Positions 36,905 through 44,183 of a stretch of 53,365 bases of DNA are shown here, piece by piece. The notes beneath the pieces are model-generated. The model did no database searches, was not told where the DNA came from, and worked only from the letters and a program-made list of their open reading frames with translations. Position 1 is the first letter of the stretch. Each line of letters starts with the position of its first letter. The stretch lies in the IMG/VR virus record IMGVR_UViG_3300030101_001011, positions 2,203-55,567 of that record; one strand, 5' to 3'. The position numbers and the translations under genes were made by a program. Source of the DNA: a virus.

Positions 36905-39319
36905 TTAAATTAGTTTTTGTTGTGGCTCTACCTTCGGAGCCATCTTGATTATTATCCATCTACCCTGAGAATCTCTCCCCTCCTCGGGTTGAACGCCCTC
37001 CTTGAACAGTGCGTATGACACCAACCATTGATAGAACTTTGTCCTTGAGATTGTCATCTTTGCCTTCGGCCCATAGTCGGGATACTCCTGCACGAAATCA
37101 AAGTATAGGTCCTGCTTGTATAGCTTTACGCCCGTCTGTAGATTTCTGTTAGACTGCTGTCCCTCTATCAGTCCACACCACTCAATGAAGTCGTGGGTTG
37201 TCTCGGCAGAGAGCTGTCGAATCTTTAGGTTTACGAACACACTCTTCTGTAGTCCCTTGTTTAGATACATCTGTAGGCAACCGATCATATAGTTGTCAAA
37301 GAAGCACCACTCCTCATCGTTCCAATCACCGAACATAAGCTTACCAAACTCATCCAACGGTGTGAAGTTCTTGCTATAGTGTTGGTGTAGCTCAAGCTCC
37401 CACTTACGTCTCGCAAAGCTATTACCCGCACCCTTTATAGCATAGTTAGTAGTGATGGCAATCTTAGGTGACTTACTGAATGGTATCTTGATAGCATCCT
37501 TGTTCTTCTTCTCCAATGTCAGTCCCTCTGTAACAACACTGAACAACCTCTCGAAGTCAAAGTGTTTCTTCACATCATCGAAGACAAGTATCTGCGTGTC
37601 TGCACTCACAAGTTGGTATGCAAATGACCGCTCAAAAGTAAATGACTTACCATCAATGGTAACAACCTTCTTCATCTGTGCCAAGGCATTCATAAAGATT
37701 CCTTTGCCGGTGCCACCCTCGGGGTTATCACTTATCACCTCGTCATTTAGTATCACTGCGGGGCAGTATGATAGGTTCTTGTGTCCGTGTAACATAAAAC
37801 CTATCGTTGACTCCATAGATAGCACACGCTTAGAGTTTCCACTACAGATGTTTGAGATGAACTTGCGGTACACACTATCACTACCATCACATATCTTGAA
37901 GTTCCTATCTATGACGTGATCCTTCCATACATATCCACCCAAGTCAAGGTAGTCTATAGGTGTAACCTCTCCCTTGGTGATGCTAACCGCACAGTTCTTG
38001 TAGTATAGATAGGCTGTGTCCTTGGTATCCTCAATGAAGTAGATGTCAATCGTAGATAGCAGTGTCAAGAATTCCTCACGGAAGAGTCTCGTTTGGTCTG
38101 CGAAGTAGTTGTAGATAGACATATCGTCTAGGTCTATAACGTGTTGCAGAACGAAGTCCTTTATCTCCTTTTCTGAGGTGTGGTCGATAAGGTTGTTGGT
38201 AACCTTCACGAACACATAGTTCTTACTACCCTCGGGACAATACTTGTAGAAGCCATTGTCTTCTAAGAAGTCCTTGAATAGTATATGCACAATCTTTATT
38301 GTACCCTTGTCGTTCTTTGACCAAAAAATCTGCTTGGTATTGTCTTCCTCTATCCTATTGAGTACGGAGTCTATTGTTGCACCATCCAAGTCTGACTCCT
38401 CTAACTGATGGCGAACCTCCTTTTTTGACACACCCCTCCTCAAACTCTGCTTGATATTGTTGATGGCATCCTCGTCCTCGTAATACTTGGTGCCGAAGTT
38501 ATGTGTGTTGCTATATGCCGAGTCAATAGTCCTTGATATCTCCGATAGAGAGAAGTCCTTTGTCTCAAACTGATTGAGTACATATCCCGCTAGGCTCTTG
38601 TTGATTCCGTAGTCATTGAATGCCATCGCTAGGATGAACACATTCTGATTACGTTGCCCCTCTACCATTGGATACTTTTTTGTCCACCACTTAACTAATA
38701 TATCTACCACCTTGTTCTCGTCAGTGATTGGTATCGTTGGTGCATCTTGGTGTTGGATAATCTCCTTGTACTCTATCTCCTCAAGCGTGTCCCATATGCT
38801 TGAGTTCTCGTTTACATATATCAATGGATCGTAGGACTCGTAGCATACACGGGATATGTTCTTGCAGGTCTTGTCAAAATACTGAGAGCTGAAGTGCTTC
38901 TCCAATGAGTTGAAGTAGCTAACGTGATTCTCAATCTCTTGGGGTATCTTTACCAATACCTTGAGTCCATTCCCCGATGGGGATATGAACACTGAGTATA
39001 CGTGCTTGTCCTTACTGATTGATTCCTTGTCTTGAAGTAGTTGCTTCTGCTTCTCATATCCATCGAAGTCTAAACATATGAATCCGCTATGCTCGATGAT
39101 AGAGGAGTCGTTCCTCTTGTTGAATGTACCACTGAAACATACCGCAGGTAGTCTCTTCTTTAGTTCGTTACGCTCACCCTTGCTCTTCTCTGAGCGGATA
39201 CTCTTTACTAGGTCTTTCGATGAGCCATCCTTGATTCTCTCTAGGATTTTATCTATCGGTCTATAGAAAGGGGTGTCTGTATCCTTTATACTTTTAAATA
39301 TTGTGATGTTTGATGTCAT
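36905..39319 (-). CDS. primase-helicase: BT4734/VirE-N domain fused to SF3 helicase
   Basis: The replicative protein, 804 residues. The N-terminal ~190 residues are a BT4734-type archaeo-eukaryotic primase-like domain: CLDFDGY gives the metal-binding D-x-D, SPSGNGLKVLV the second motif, and ISRVCYESYDP the third. A PriCT-like helical middle follows. The C-terminal half is a D5/DUF5906-type SF3 helicase: Walker A GGTGKG (near 535), Walker B ILVFDDV (near 580), sensor IAITTNY (near 621) and an arginine finger in ARRKWELEL. Its ATG is 4 bases from the first of the GTGTCG repeats, so it may bind its own upstream region as origin and autoregulatory site. Confidence 0.88.
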   Translation of the reverse strand: MTSNITIFKSIKDTDTPFYRPIDKILERIKDGSSKDLVKSIRSEKSKGERNELKKRLPAVCFSGTFNKRNDSSIIEHSGFICLDFDGYEKQKQLLQDKESISKDKHVYSVFISPSGNGLKVLVKIPQEIENHVSYFNSLEKHFSSQYFDKTCKNISRVCYESYDPLIYVNENSSIWDTLEEIEYKEIIQHQDAPTIPITDENKVVDILVKWWTKKYPMVEGQRNQNVFILAMAFNDYGINKSLAGYVLNQFETKDFSLSEISRTIDSAYSNTHNFGTKYYEDEDAINNIKQSLRRGVSKKEVRHQLEESDLDGATIDSVLNRIEEDNTKQIFWSKNDKGTIKIVHILFKDFLEDNGFYKYCPEGSKNYVFVKVTNNLIDHTSEKEIKDFVLQHVIDLDDMSIYNYFADQTRLFREEFLTLLSTIDIYFIEDTKDTAYLYYKNCAVSITKGEVTPIDYLDLGGYVWKDHVIDRNFKICDGSDSVYRKFISNICSGNSKRVLSMESTIGFMLHGHKNLSYCPAVILNDEVISDNPEGGTGKGIFMNALAQMKKVVTIDGKSFTFERSFAYQLVSADTQILVFDDVKKHFDFERLFSVVTEGLTLEKKNKDAIKIPFSKSPKIAITTNYAIKGAGNSFARRKWELELHQHYSKNFTPLDEFGKLMFGDWNDEEWCFFDNYMIGCLQMYLNKGLQKSVFVNLKIRQLSAETTHDFIEWCGLIEGQQSNRNLQTGVKLYKQDLYFDFVQEYPDYGPKAKMTISRTKFYQWLVSYALFKEGVQPEEGRDSQGRWIIIKMAPKVEPQQKLI

Positions 39320-39322
39320 CTT

Positions 39323-39482
39323 AGTGTCGTTTTGATGTCGATAATTAAATGTTAACTCTCTGATTATCAGAGTTAGTGTCGATAATGTCGATTTTTATTC
39401 TCTATCCTAGATATAAAAAAAATAAAAGAGTAATAAAATATATATAGTCTATATAGGAACTACATTTTTTGACATTCGACAC
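39323..39482. other. candidate replication origin: GTGTCG repeats, palindrome and AT-rich stretch
   Basis: Between the primase-helicase start and the SSB-like gene lie (a) AGTGTCGTT at 39323 and GATGTCGAT at 39334, (b) a perfect 15-base palindrome CTCTGATTATCAGAG at 39358-39372, (c) the pair AGTGTCGATAATGTCGATTT at 39375-39394, (d) an almost pure A/T block at about 39411-39460, and (e) an inverted copy GACATTCGACAC at 39471-39482. Iterons, a dyad and an unwinding-prone region together are typical of theta-type origins. The same pair occurs again at 47532-47551. Confidence 0.55.
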
Positions 39483-39490
39483 AGTAGATT

Positions 39491-39516
39491 GGAAAACAAA
39501 GGGGAGTCTCCTCCCC
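39491..39516 (-). terminator. rho-independent terminator (leftward)
   Basis: On the minus strand GGGGAG-GAGA-CTCCCC (39516 down to 39501) is followed by TTTGTTTT. It lies after the SSB-like gene and separates the recombination genes from the origin and primase-helicase. Confidence 0.82.
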
Positions 39517-39540
39517 TGAGCTGAACCAATCAAAAAAGAA

Positions 39541-39801
39541 TTAGAATGGTAGGCCATCTGACTCCGCTTTCTTAGGAGCAGTGACCTCTTCCTTAGGCTT
39601 GTAGGTGTCCAACTCAACGTAGTAGTTTCCACTACGTGCTTGGTTTACATTTAGGTTGATCCAACCATCACTCATATGTTCTTTGACAAATGCCATAGCA
39701 TCGTCAACCTTTAGTGATAGTCTACCCACTACAAATTCGGGGGCGTTCTCTCTTCTCTTGAAAGAGAATCCGTTTGCAAAAACTTTTTCGTCTTGTGACA
39801 T
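39541..39801 (-). CDS. ssDNA-binding protein-like, with SSB-type acidic tail
   Basis: An 86-residue protein. The body has beta strands and aromatic residues (FANGFSFKRR, DGWINLNVNQ, YYVELDTYK), then a Pro/Lys/Glu linker and the end ESDGLPF. An acidic tip ending in Pro-Phe is the partner-docking tail of bacterial SSB proteins (D-D-x-I-P-F). Its place beside the recombinase and exonuclease and the origin supports an SSB role. The OB fold itself cannot be proven by eye. Confidence 0.65.
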   Translation of the reverse strand: MSQDEKVFANGFSFKRRENAPEFVVGRLSLKVDDAMAFVKEHMSDGWINLNVNQARSGNYYVELDTYKPKEEVTAPKKAESDGLPF

Positions 39802-39842
39802 AATATAAATTGTTTTGTTCCAATGATTAAAATAAAACCCGA

Positions 39843-39869
39843 CACACGATACATTGGAGACATCGTGTG
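39843..39869 (-). terminator. hairpin after the exonuclease gene, possible leftward terminator
   Basis: CACACGAT (39843-39850) pairs with ATCGTGTG (39862-39869) around an 11-base loop. On the minus strand it is followed by TCGGGTTTTATTTT. It lies between the RecE-like and SSB-like genes. Confidence 0.55.
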
Positions 39870-39882
39870 CTAGGTATCTGTG

Positions 39883-40626
39883 TTATATCTCTTGCTCTAC
39901 GTAGTAGTTATTAATGTCTAACTCGGAGTTGTCACCAAAGAACTTATCGTATATCTCTATTGCCTTGTGCATCTTGTCTCTACCCCTCTGATAGAACTCA
40001 TCACCACCGGTGAACATTCCCATCCTACCCGACTGCTTCTCAATGACCAAGAACATCATCGGCTTACCGAATAGTTGTTGGTATATGTATGCTTGGCTAT
40101 CGTAGTTGTACTTCCTTGCGTTCCACTTGAAGTCATCAATGCTTGACGTTGTCTTAAGGTCTATCACGTAGTCCTTATGGATGATGTCTGCCTTTCCTTT
40201 CCACTGCGTAAAGCTTTCTCCACACTTGTAAGTAACTACATTGGGTTGCTCATAGATGTTACCCTCTGCACGTATTAACTCAAAGAAGTCAATGTTGCCT
40301 AGCATCTTCTTTACCAATGCGTCAATGGTCTCCTTCTCTGTACGTAGTAGTGCCACCTCAAGATCACTGTTAGCAATGAACTCCTTGTACACCTTGGTGT
40401 TCCTAGATGCAGAGTCTACCCACACCACGTCCTCTGCCTTCTCGGGCTCAAGGATTAGTTGATGGAAGTATCTACCCTCTGCAAAGTTCTTGTTGTCGGG
40501 ACGTGAGACACCGAATTGGTCGGGAGTCTTTAGCAGTGTTCCAATGTCTGAGTTGGATAGGTACTGCTTACCTACCCCTCCGTAATACTCTTGGTCATCA
40601 CGGAGTAGTTCTATAACGCTACTCAT
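39883..40626 (-). CDS. RecE/DUF3799-type PD-(D/E)XK exonuclease
   Basis: A 247-residue protein of the lambda-exonuclease/Cas4-RecB nuclease class. The N-terminal YLSNSDIGTLLKTPDQF and FAEGRYFHQLILEP stretches are typical of DUF3799. Catalytic residues lie in GKADII (Asp near 145) and VIDLKTT (D-x-K near 155), with QAYIYQ as the following motif. It would resect 5' ends to make ssDNA for the annealing protein encoded just upstream, whose stop overlaps this start by one base. Confidence 0.88.
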   Translation of the reverse strand: MSSVIELLRDDQEYYGGVGKQYLSNSDIGTLLKTPDQFGVSRPDNKNFAEGRYFHQLILEPEKAEDVVWVDSASRNTKVYKEFIANSDLEVALLRTEKETIDALVKKMLGNIDFFELIRAEGNIYEQPNVVTYKCGESFTQWKGKADIIHKDYVIDLKTTSSIDDFKWNARKYNYDSQAYIYQQLFGKPMMFLVIEKQSGRMGMFTGGDEFYQRGRDKMHKAIEIYDKFFGDNSELDINNYYVEQEI

Positions 40627-41222
40627 TACTTGGATTTTAATACCTTAGCAATCTCCTTTTCTTGTGCCTTGGTGACGTGGTACTTCTGCTCGATGTTAGC
40701 AACCAACTGACGGAGACCTAGCTCCTTGTTCTCTGCTACATACTTAAGCATATCCATCATCTTGTCATCGGGTATACCCTTGACCTCAACCTTTGTCTCT
40801 TTCTTTGGTTGCTCCTTCTCTACTGAGGGTAGGTCTTCACCCGCATATACATACAGACCTAGACCGTGACGAGCAAGAGCCTTGGTAAGGCTACGTTGTA
40901 TTGCCTTGTTCACGTCAGTTGACTGAATCTTTTCAAGGGGTATTGAGTTGTTACGGAAGTCCATTACAGGTAGGTACTCGATGTGTTCGATACCTTGTAT
41001 GCTTACCCCGGTCTTTACCCACGCAGATCGGTGGTCTCTGTGATAGAACAATCCATCTGCATCCTCATAGATTGTGTATGTTGCCTCGGGATAGTGTTCC
41101 TTTGCGGTTGCCCAAGCCCAAGCCCACGATAGGTATGTGAGTCCGTTCTTAGTTTCTGTACGTCCATTGACGTTGATTGCGTTCAGTGTCTCGAACACTG
41201 ATTTCTTTTTAGCGTTTGCCAT
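40626..41222 (-). CDS. DUF1071/ERF-like single-strand annealing protein
   Basis: A 198-residue recombinase mediator. The motif NGLTYLSWAWAWA followed by YPEATYTIYED is the signature of DUF1071, a branch of the Sak/ERF single-strand annealing proteins; the TDVNKAIQRSLTKALARHGLGLY segment is the conserved core helix. The C-terminal 60 residues are Lys/Glu-rich. It forms a recombination module with the exonuclease after it and the SSB-like protein. Confidence 0.88.
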   Translation of the reverse strand: MANAKKKSVFETLNAINVNGRTETKNGLTYLSWAWAWATAKEHYPEATYTIYEDADGLFYHRDHRSAWVKTGVSIQGIEHIEYLPVMDFRNNSIPLEKIQSTDVNKAIQRSLTKALARHGLGLYVYAGEDLPSVEKEQPKKETKVEVKGIPDDKMMDMLKYVAENKELGLRQLVANIEQKYHVTKAQEKEIAKVLKSK

Positions 41223-41610
41223 CTTGATTTGATTTAATTAATAATTGATTCACCTTAAAATATTTGCTTGAGAAGATATCTCTCTCTTGCTTCAGAGATA
41301 CAAGAACCTTCTTGCGTCTCCTTCCGTTTACCTCATCGGTAATTCGCCTTGTGATTCCATCAAGCTTTCTTTTGTAGCTTGACAAAGATAGTGTATATAT
41401 TCCACAAAGCCAACCCTTCTCTCTGAATATGTCATACTCATCGTCACTTATCTCTTCGTAATACTCACCCTTGTTAGTGTTCAAGATGGTGACCTTGTTG
41501 TGACGATCCTTAATAATCTTTATTCCATAGGAGATAAACCCTTGATGCTCTCCGCTATCCATACGTACTGCGGAGTGGTCTCTACTTGCTTGATTGAATA
41601 TCTCTAACAT
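41209..41610 (-). CDS. hypothetical protein next to the recombination genes
   Basis: A 133-residue protein with a beta-rich first half (EHQGFISYGIKIIKDRHN, then VTILNTNKGEYYEE) and a basic helical second half (RRRKKVLVSLKQERD). No family recognised. The ATG at 41610 is used; a GTG one codon upstream is also possible. It overlaps both neighbours. Confidence 0.58.
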   Translation of the reverse strand: MLEIFNQASRDHSAVRMDSGEHQGFISYGIKIIKDRHNKVTILNTNKGEYYEEISDDEYDIFREKGWLCGIYTLSLSSYKRKLDGITRRITDEVNGRRRKKVLVSLKQERDIFSSKYFKVNQLLIKSNQDGKR

Positions 41611-41909
41611 CACGATAACTTTTCAATCACCGACTGATAGTCTCTGTCATATTCAATCTTTCTCTTCACCGCTGCTAGTCCCCATCTGATTGATGAGTGA
41701 CCGATGTCATAACCTCTAGACTTCATATACCTTTGGATTTCTACGGTTCTCATAGGTCTCTTCGAGCATAGGTAGTATAGCAGTTGCCTTGCATCAGTAA
41801 TATCTTGAGTCTTCTTCTTCTTGAAGATGTCCTTCTCCTTCACACTGAATAGCTTGGCTACCCTCTTTGCGTATACATCACACGCTTCTTCTTTCTCTGT
41901 CATTGTCAT
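41610..41909 (-). CDS. second DnaA domain IV-like DNA-binding protein
   Basis: A 99-residue protein whose outline follows DnaA domain IV: VAKLFSVKEKDIFKKKKTQD, then the DITDARQLLYYLCSKRP helix (compare the ARQ-x-A-x-Y-L of DnaA), then MKSRGYDIGHSSIRWGL in the place of the helix-turn-helix with GHSS for DHST. The start at 41909 (CAAATGACAATG) fits the AAATCAAATG initiation context; a longer frame to 41975 is open but lacks that context. Together with 33230-33757 it gives this phage two free DnaA-type DNA-binding domains. Confidence 0.6.
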   Translation of the reverse strand: MTMTEKEEACDVYAKRVAKLFSVKEKDIFKKKKTQDITDARQLLYYLCSKRPMRTVEIQRYMKSRGYDIGHSSIRWGLAAVKRKIEYDRDYQSVIEKLS

Positions 41910-42006
41910 TTGATTTTGTTCCTGCAACCACAATGAATGATTGCAGGATGTTATTAATTGTTGGGTGAACACCATTGTCCACCTCCTTTGATTTTGATTT
42001 GCTCAT
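41878..42006 (-). CDS. possible 42-residue peptide
   Basis: ATG at 42006 has the typical AAATCAAATCAAATGAGC context and sits 15 bases downstream of a palindrome copy, exactly as the gene at 43255-43506 does. The peptide begins MSKSKSKEVDNG and has a short hydrophobic stretch (ILQSFIVVAG). It overlaps the start of the DnaA-like gene in another frame. It may instead be a leader. Confidence 0.4.
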   Translation of the reverse strand: MSKSKSKEVDNGVHPTINNILQSFIVVAGTKSNDNDRERRSV

Positions 42007-42021
42007 TTGATTTGATTTGTG

Positions 42022-42041
42022 AGGTTCACCCTAGTGAACCT
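42022..42041. repeat. palindrome A, copy 1
   Basis: AGGTTCACCCTAGTGAACCT. On the minus strand its centre supplies the TAG stop (42031-42033) of the gene at 42031-42291, so that protein's final SEVH is coded by the palindrome arm. Confidence 0.85.
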
Positions 42042-42291
42042 CTGATTTATTATTCCACTTGTCAATTATCTGCTCGTTCGTTGAGTCATCAATGTAGTAT
42101 GTATAGTTTCCTATCGTCACATACAATGACTTGTTTGAACGGATGTCTATCTGCATCTTGTTACGCTTAACCCAACGTGAGTACATCTTACTTGCTACCG
42201 CCAACCTCTGTGGTCTGAACGGATAGTCTTTCTTGATGATAGCCATTGCTATCCTTACGAAGTTCTCTCTATCACTCATAGTCTTCTGCAA
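42031..42291 (-). CDS. hypothetical small protein ending in palindrome A
   Basis: An 86-residue basic protein (AIIKKDYPFRPQRLAVASKM, YVTIGNYTYYIDD) with no recognised family. A start at the internal Met 5 (MSDRENF) is also plausible. It overlaps the upstream gene by 20 bases. Its last residues SEVH and the stop codon lie inside palindrome copy 1. Confidence 0.55.
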   Translation of the reverse strand: MQKTMSDRENFVRIAMAIIKKDYPFRPQRLAVASKMYSRWVKRNKMQIDIRSNKSLYVTIGNYTYYIDDSTNEQIIDKWNNKSEVH

Positions 42292-42469
42292 TTTCTTGGG
42301 TTAGCATTACACCTAGGTGATTCAATCTAGATATCGTATGCTCAAGCAGTTCTCTTGGACTGAGGTTGTGTTCGTTAAAAACAAACTTGTTTCTGATTAT
42401 CTCTAGGTCATCTTGGTATGAGTCTATTTGGTTTCTCAATCCTTGTTCATCTTCATTTAGTTCTCTCAT
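42272..42469 (-). CDS. hypothetical helical protein
   Basis: A 65-residue acidic, heptad-like protein (LNEDEQGLRNQIDSYQDDLE; LEHTISRLNHLGVML). The start follows the AATCAAATG context, and a sigma-54-like site lies 47 bases upstream. Unknown function. Confidence 0.55.
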   Translation of the reverse strand: MRELNEDEQGLRNQIDSYQDDLEIIRNKFVFNEHNLSPRELLEHTISRLNHLGVMLTQEIAEDYE

Positions 42470-42484
42470 TTGATTATGATTTTA

Positions 42485-42616
42485 TTATTGTTTGGTTATG
42501 TCATCTGCAATATACGTGCCAAAGTCTTTCTTCAGTTTCAGATATAGGATGTATCTCTCTAGATCAAAGCTATCCCAATAGTCTAGCCAATCTACTATGT
42601 TAGTGTGTGGTTTCAT
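42485..42616 (-). CDS. hypothetical 43-residue protein
   Basis: Short gene with an ATGA overlap with the gene before it. The protein is aromatic and acidic near its start (IVDWLDYWDSFDLERYILYL) and ends DITKQ. The last third also contains the sigma-54-like site at 42516-42533, so the coding and promoter readings of that stretch compete. Confidence 0.5.
   Translation of the reverse strand: MKPHTNIVDWLDYWDSFDLERYILYLKLKKDFGTYIADDITKQ
42516..42533 (-). promoter_or_regulatory. sigma-54-like -24/-12 site, copy 4
   Basis: Minus strand TTTGGCACGTATATTGCA matches YTGGCACG-N4-TTGCW exactly. The -12 end is 47 bases before the ATG at 42469. Unlike the other three copies it lies inside a short open frame. 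Confidence 0.4.
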
Positions 42617-42939
42617 ATCTCTATCTCTTTTTTAATTAAACCTTGTACTAATGCTTGGTAGTTTCCCTCGTCTGCCTTTCTCATGGCATCGAGTAGGTCT
42701 CCACGTAATAACGCAGACATAAAGCTACCTTCTCCAAACCTCATTGATGTCTTCACATCAACATCGGTATCCTCATCTATATACATCTTTGCTCTACCTC
42801 TGCACATATCATTGGTGCTATACATACTTACCGCCCTTAGCATTGTGAATCCTTTGAAGTCCGTAACGAACCTCGTGTTCCCATTGTCATCCTCATAACT
42901 CATATTGGTCTGAGGGTATTGTAAATTAAATGTACTCAT
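42613..42939 (-). CDS. hypothetical acidic protein
   Basis: A 108-residue protein with many Asp and Met (YEDDNGNTRFVTDFKGFTML; YIDEDTDVDVKTSMRFG). Two thirds beta, last third helical. No recognised domain. It lies 2 bases downstream of the gene at 42942-43238. Confidence 0.55.
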   Translation of the reverse strand: MSTFNLQYPQTNMSYEDDNGNTRFVTDFKGFTMLRAVSMYSTNDMCRGRAKMYIDEDTDVDVKTSMRFGEGSFMSALLRGDLLDAMRKADEGNYQALVQGLIKKEIEI

Positions 42940-42941
42940 AT

Positions 42942-43238
42942 CTATTGGTTTTTATTGTATTGTTTTATAAATTCTACTACTGCAGTGTGCACACCTCTCA
43001 GATTACACACCAACAATTGTCTTTTGATTTCGTTAGCCGAGTTGTCTATAGCATCTAATCTCTCAAGACAATTCTCCACTACGGGGATCAACCAATTCCA
43101 AGAGAGATGGTAGGATAGTTCGTGTTCTTCATACCAACTATCATCTATACCATAATTTATTATACCTCTTGGTTGAAATATCTCTGTTGGTAACTGCATA
43201 AATTCTGCGATCATCTTATTGTTTTCTTGTGTGTTCAT
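42942..43238 (-). CDS. conserved small phage protein, paralogue of 44167-44526
   Basis: A 98-residue protein that starts MNTQENNKMIAEFM and contains SWNWLIPVVE and ends VVEFIKQYNKNQ. The gene at 44167-44526 shares this frame (MNTKENNKMIAEFM, EWNWLMPVVE, AVVEFINQYNKN). I recall this 'NK-IAEFM ... W-WLMPVV' family as frequent in phages of Bacteroidota, unknown function. Confidence 0.68.
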   Translation of the reverse strand: MNTQENNKMIAEFMQLPTEIFQPRGIINYGIDDSWYEEHELSYHLSWNWLIPVVENCLERLDAIDNSANEIKRQLLVCNLRGVHTAVVEFIKQYNKNQ

Positions 43239-43254
43239 TTCTATTTGTTTTTAG

Positions 43255-43506
43255 TTAATCGTATATTGGGAAGTCAACATTATGTCCTCTATGAACGAAT
43301 GAATTGTGTATCTCCTCATCCATCTCAATGCGTATCTCAATCTCTTTGTCCTTGAACATTCCAATCAGACTATACAAGTCAAATTGTGTATTTGAGATGG
43401 TCTCATTTTCAGTAGGGCATAAACTCTCAATGGCTTTTTGATAGGTCTCAAGAGCATCTACAACGATGTCTTGTTGGTCTTGTGGTAGTTTAATTGTGTA
43501 TCTCAT
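43255..43506 (-). CDS. hypothetical small protein after palindrome A
   Basis: An 83-residue acidic protein (IKLPQDQQDIVVDALETYQK; DKEIEIRIEMDEEIHN). The ATG lies 15 bases downstream of palindrome copy 2, with the CCAATCAAATG context. No known family. Confidence 0.55.
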   Translation of the reverse strand: MRYTIKLPQDQQDIVVDALETYQKAIESLCPTENETISNTQFDLYSLIGMFKDKEIEIRIEMDEEIHNSFVHRGHNVDFPIYD

Positions 43507-43521
43507 TTGATTGGTGTTGTG

Positions 43522-43541
43522 AGGTTCACTTGCGTGAACCT
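43522..43541. repeat. palindrome A, copy 2
   Basis: AGGTTCACTTGCGTGAACCT, between the stop at 43554 and the start at 43506. On the minus strand the loop is GCAA, a GNRA tetraloop if transcribed. Confidence 0.85.
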
Positions 43542-43553
43542 CTGATTTGTAAA

Positions 43554-43742
43554 TTAGTTTAGTTGTGCTAGGAATCTATCCCAATACTCCTCTAGTTCTT
43601 GATTCGTCATAATGAAGTCACTTGCCTCTTGTCTTGATGAGAATGCATATATCCCTATGTCATTCCCTCTGTCGATGTTTACCACCCATAGACCTTGTCT
43701 TATCATCTGAATCTCGATGTCTACCACTCGCCTCCTAGTCAT
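43554..43742 (-). CDS. hypothetical small protein
   Basis: A 62-residue protein (VVDIEIQMIRQGLWVVNIDR; FSSRQEASDFIMTNQELEEY) that looks like a two-strand, one-helix fold similar to the protein at 44710-44913 (both have a strand pair, a short turn, then an EA-x-x-hydrophobic helix). It overlaps the upstream gene by 8 bases. Function unknown. Confidence 0.55.
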   Translation of the reverse strand: MTRRRVVDIEIQMIRQGLWVVNIDRGNDIGIYAFSSRQEASDFIMTNQELEEYWDRFLAQLN

Positions 43743-43947
43743 TCACGATAGGTAAGGCATCGTTGTACTCGAATGAACCACTCTCTATGTACTCATAGAT
43801 TTCTTCTTTGTATGCATGTTCCATAGCCGTTGGCTTCCCCTCCGCATTCTCTAGGTGTAGAACATACAATTCACGATCGTCATTCTGCTCATTCATTGGC
43901 TCTACCACTCCCGATAGAACCATCCACATAAAAATTAATTTAGTCAT
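43735..43947 (-). CDS. hypothetical small acidic protein with hydrophobic N-terminus
   Basis: A 70-residue protein. The first 15 residues (MTKLIFMWMVLSGVV) are hydrophobic and could be a weak signal or membrane anchor; the rest is acidic (AYKEEIYEYIESGSFEYNDA). Starts in an AATCAATG context. No family recognised. Confidence 0.5.
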   Translation of the reverse strand: MTKLIFMWMVLSGVVEPMNEQNDDRELYVLHLENAEGKPTAMEHAYKEEIYEYIESGSFEYNDALPIVND

Positions 43948-43970
43948 TGATTATTGATTTGATTTGTTGC

Positions 43971-44183
43971 CTACTCTATGAAGTTTTCGGCTTCCCTTCT
44001 ATTTGTTTTATGAGGTTCACTCGAGTGAACCTCTGATTCATCATACCATACCTCATCTACAAAGCAGTCCTTGTCTCTCTCAACCTTGCTCATATAGTTG
44101 TCAAGGTGTTGTCGGTCATTGAACGTCTTGTTCACATACCAATCCTTACCATCGGGCATCCTAAATTTAATCTGTGCTTTCAT
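43971..44183 (-). CDS. hypothetical small protein read through palindrome A
   Basis: A 70-residue basic/acidic protein (IKFRMPDGKDWYVNKTFNDR; CFVDEVWYDES). Its frame runs through palindrome copy 3, which codes for EVHSSEP, and ends 13 codons later. Comparison with copy 1, where the same arm frame hits TAG, suggests the original C-terminus was at or before the palindrome and the present tail (HKTNRREAENFIE) is an extension. Confidence 0.58.
   Translation of the reverse strand: MKAQIKFRMPDGKDWYVNKTFNDRQHLDNYMSKVERDKDCFVDEVWYDESEVHSSEPHKTNRREAENFIE
44013..44032. repeat. palindrome A, copy 3
   Basis: AGGTTCACTCGAGTGAACCT, fully self-complementary over 20 bases, located inside the coding sequence of the gene at 43971-44183. 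Confidence 0.85.

Noticed and set aside
39402-39632. Leftward open frame of 76 codons over the origin region
   Set aside because: It overlaps the SSB-like gene in another frame, crosses the terminator and the A/T block and has low-complexity composition.
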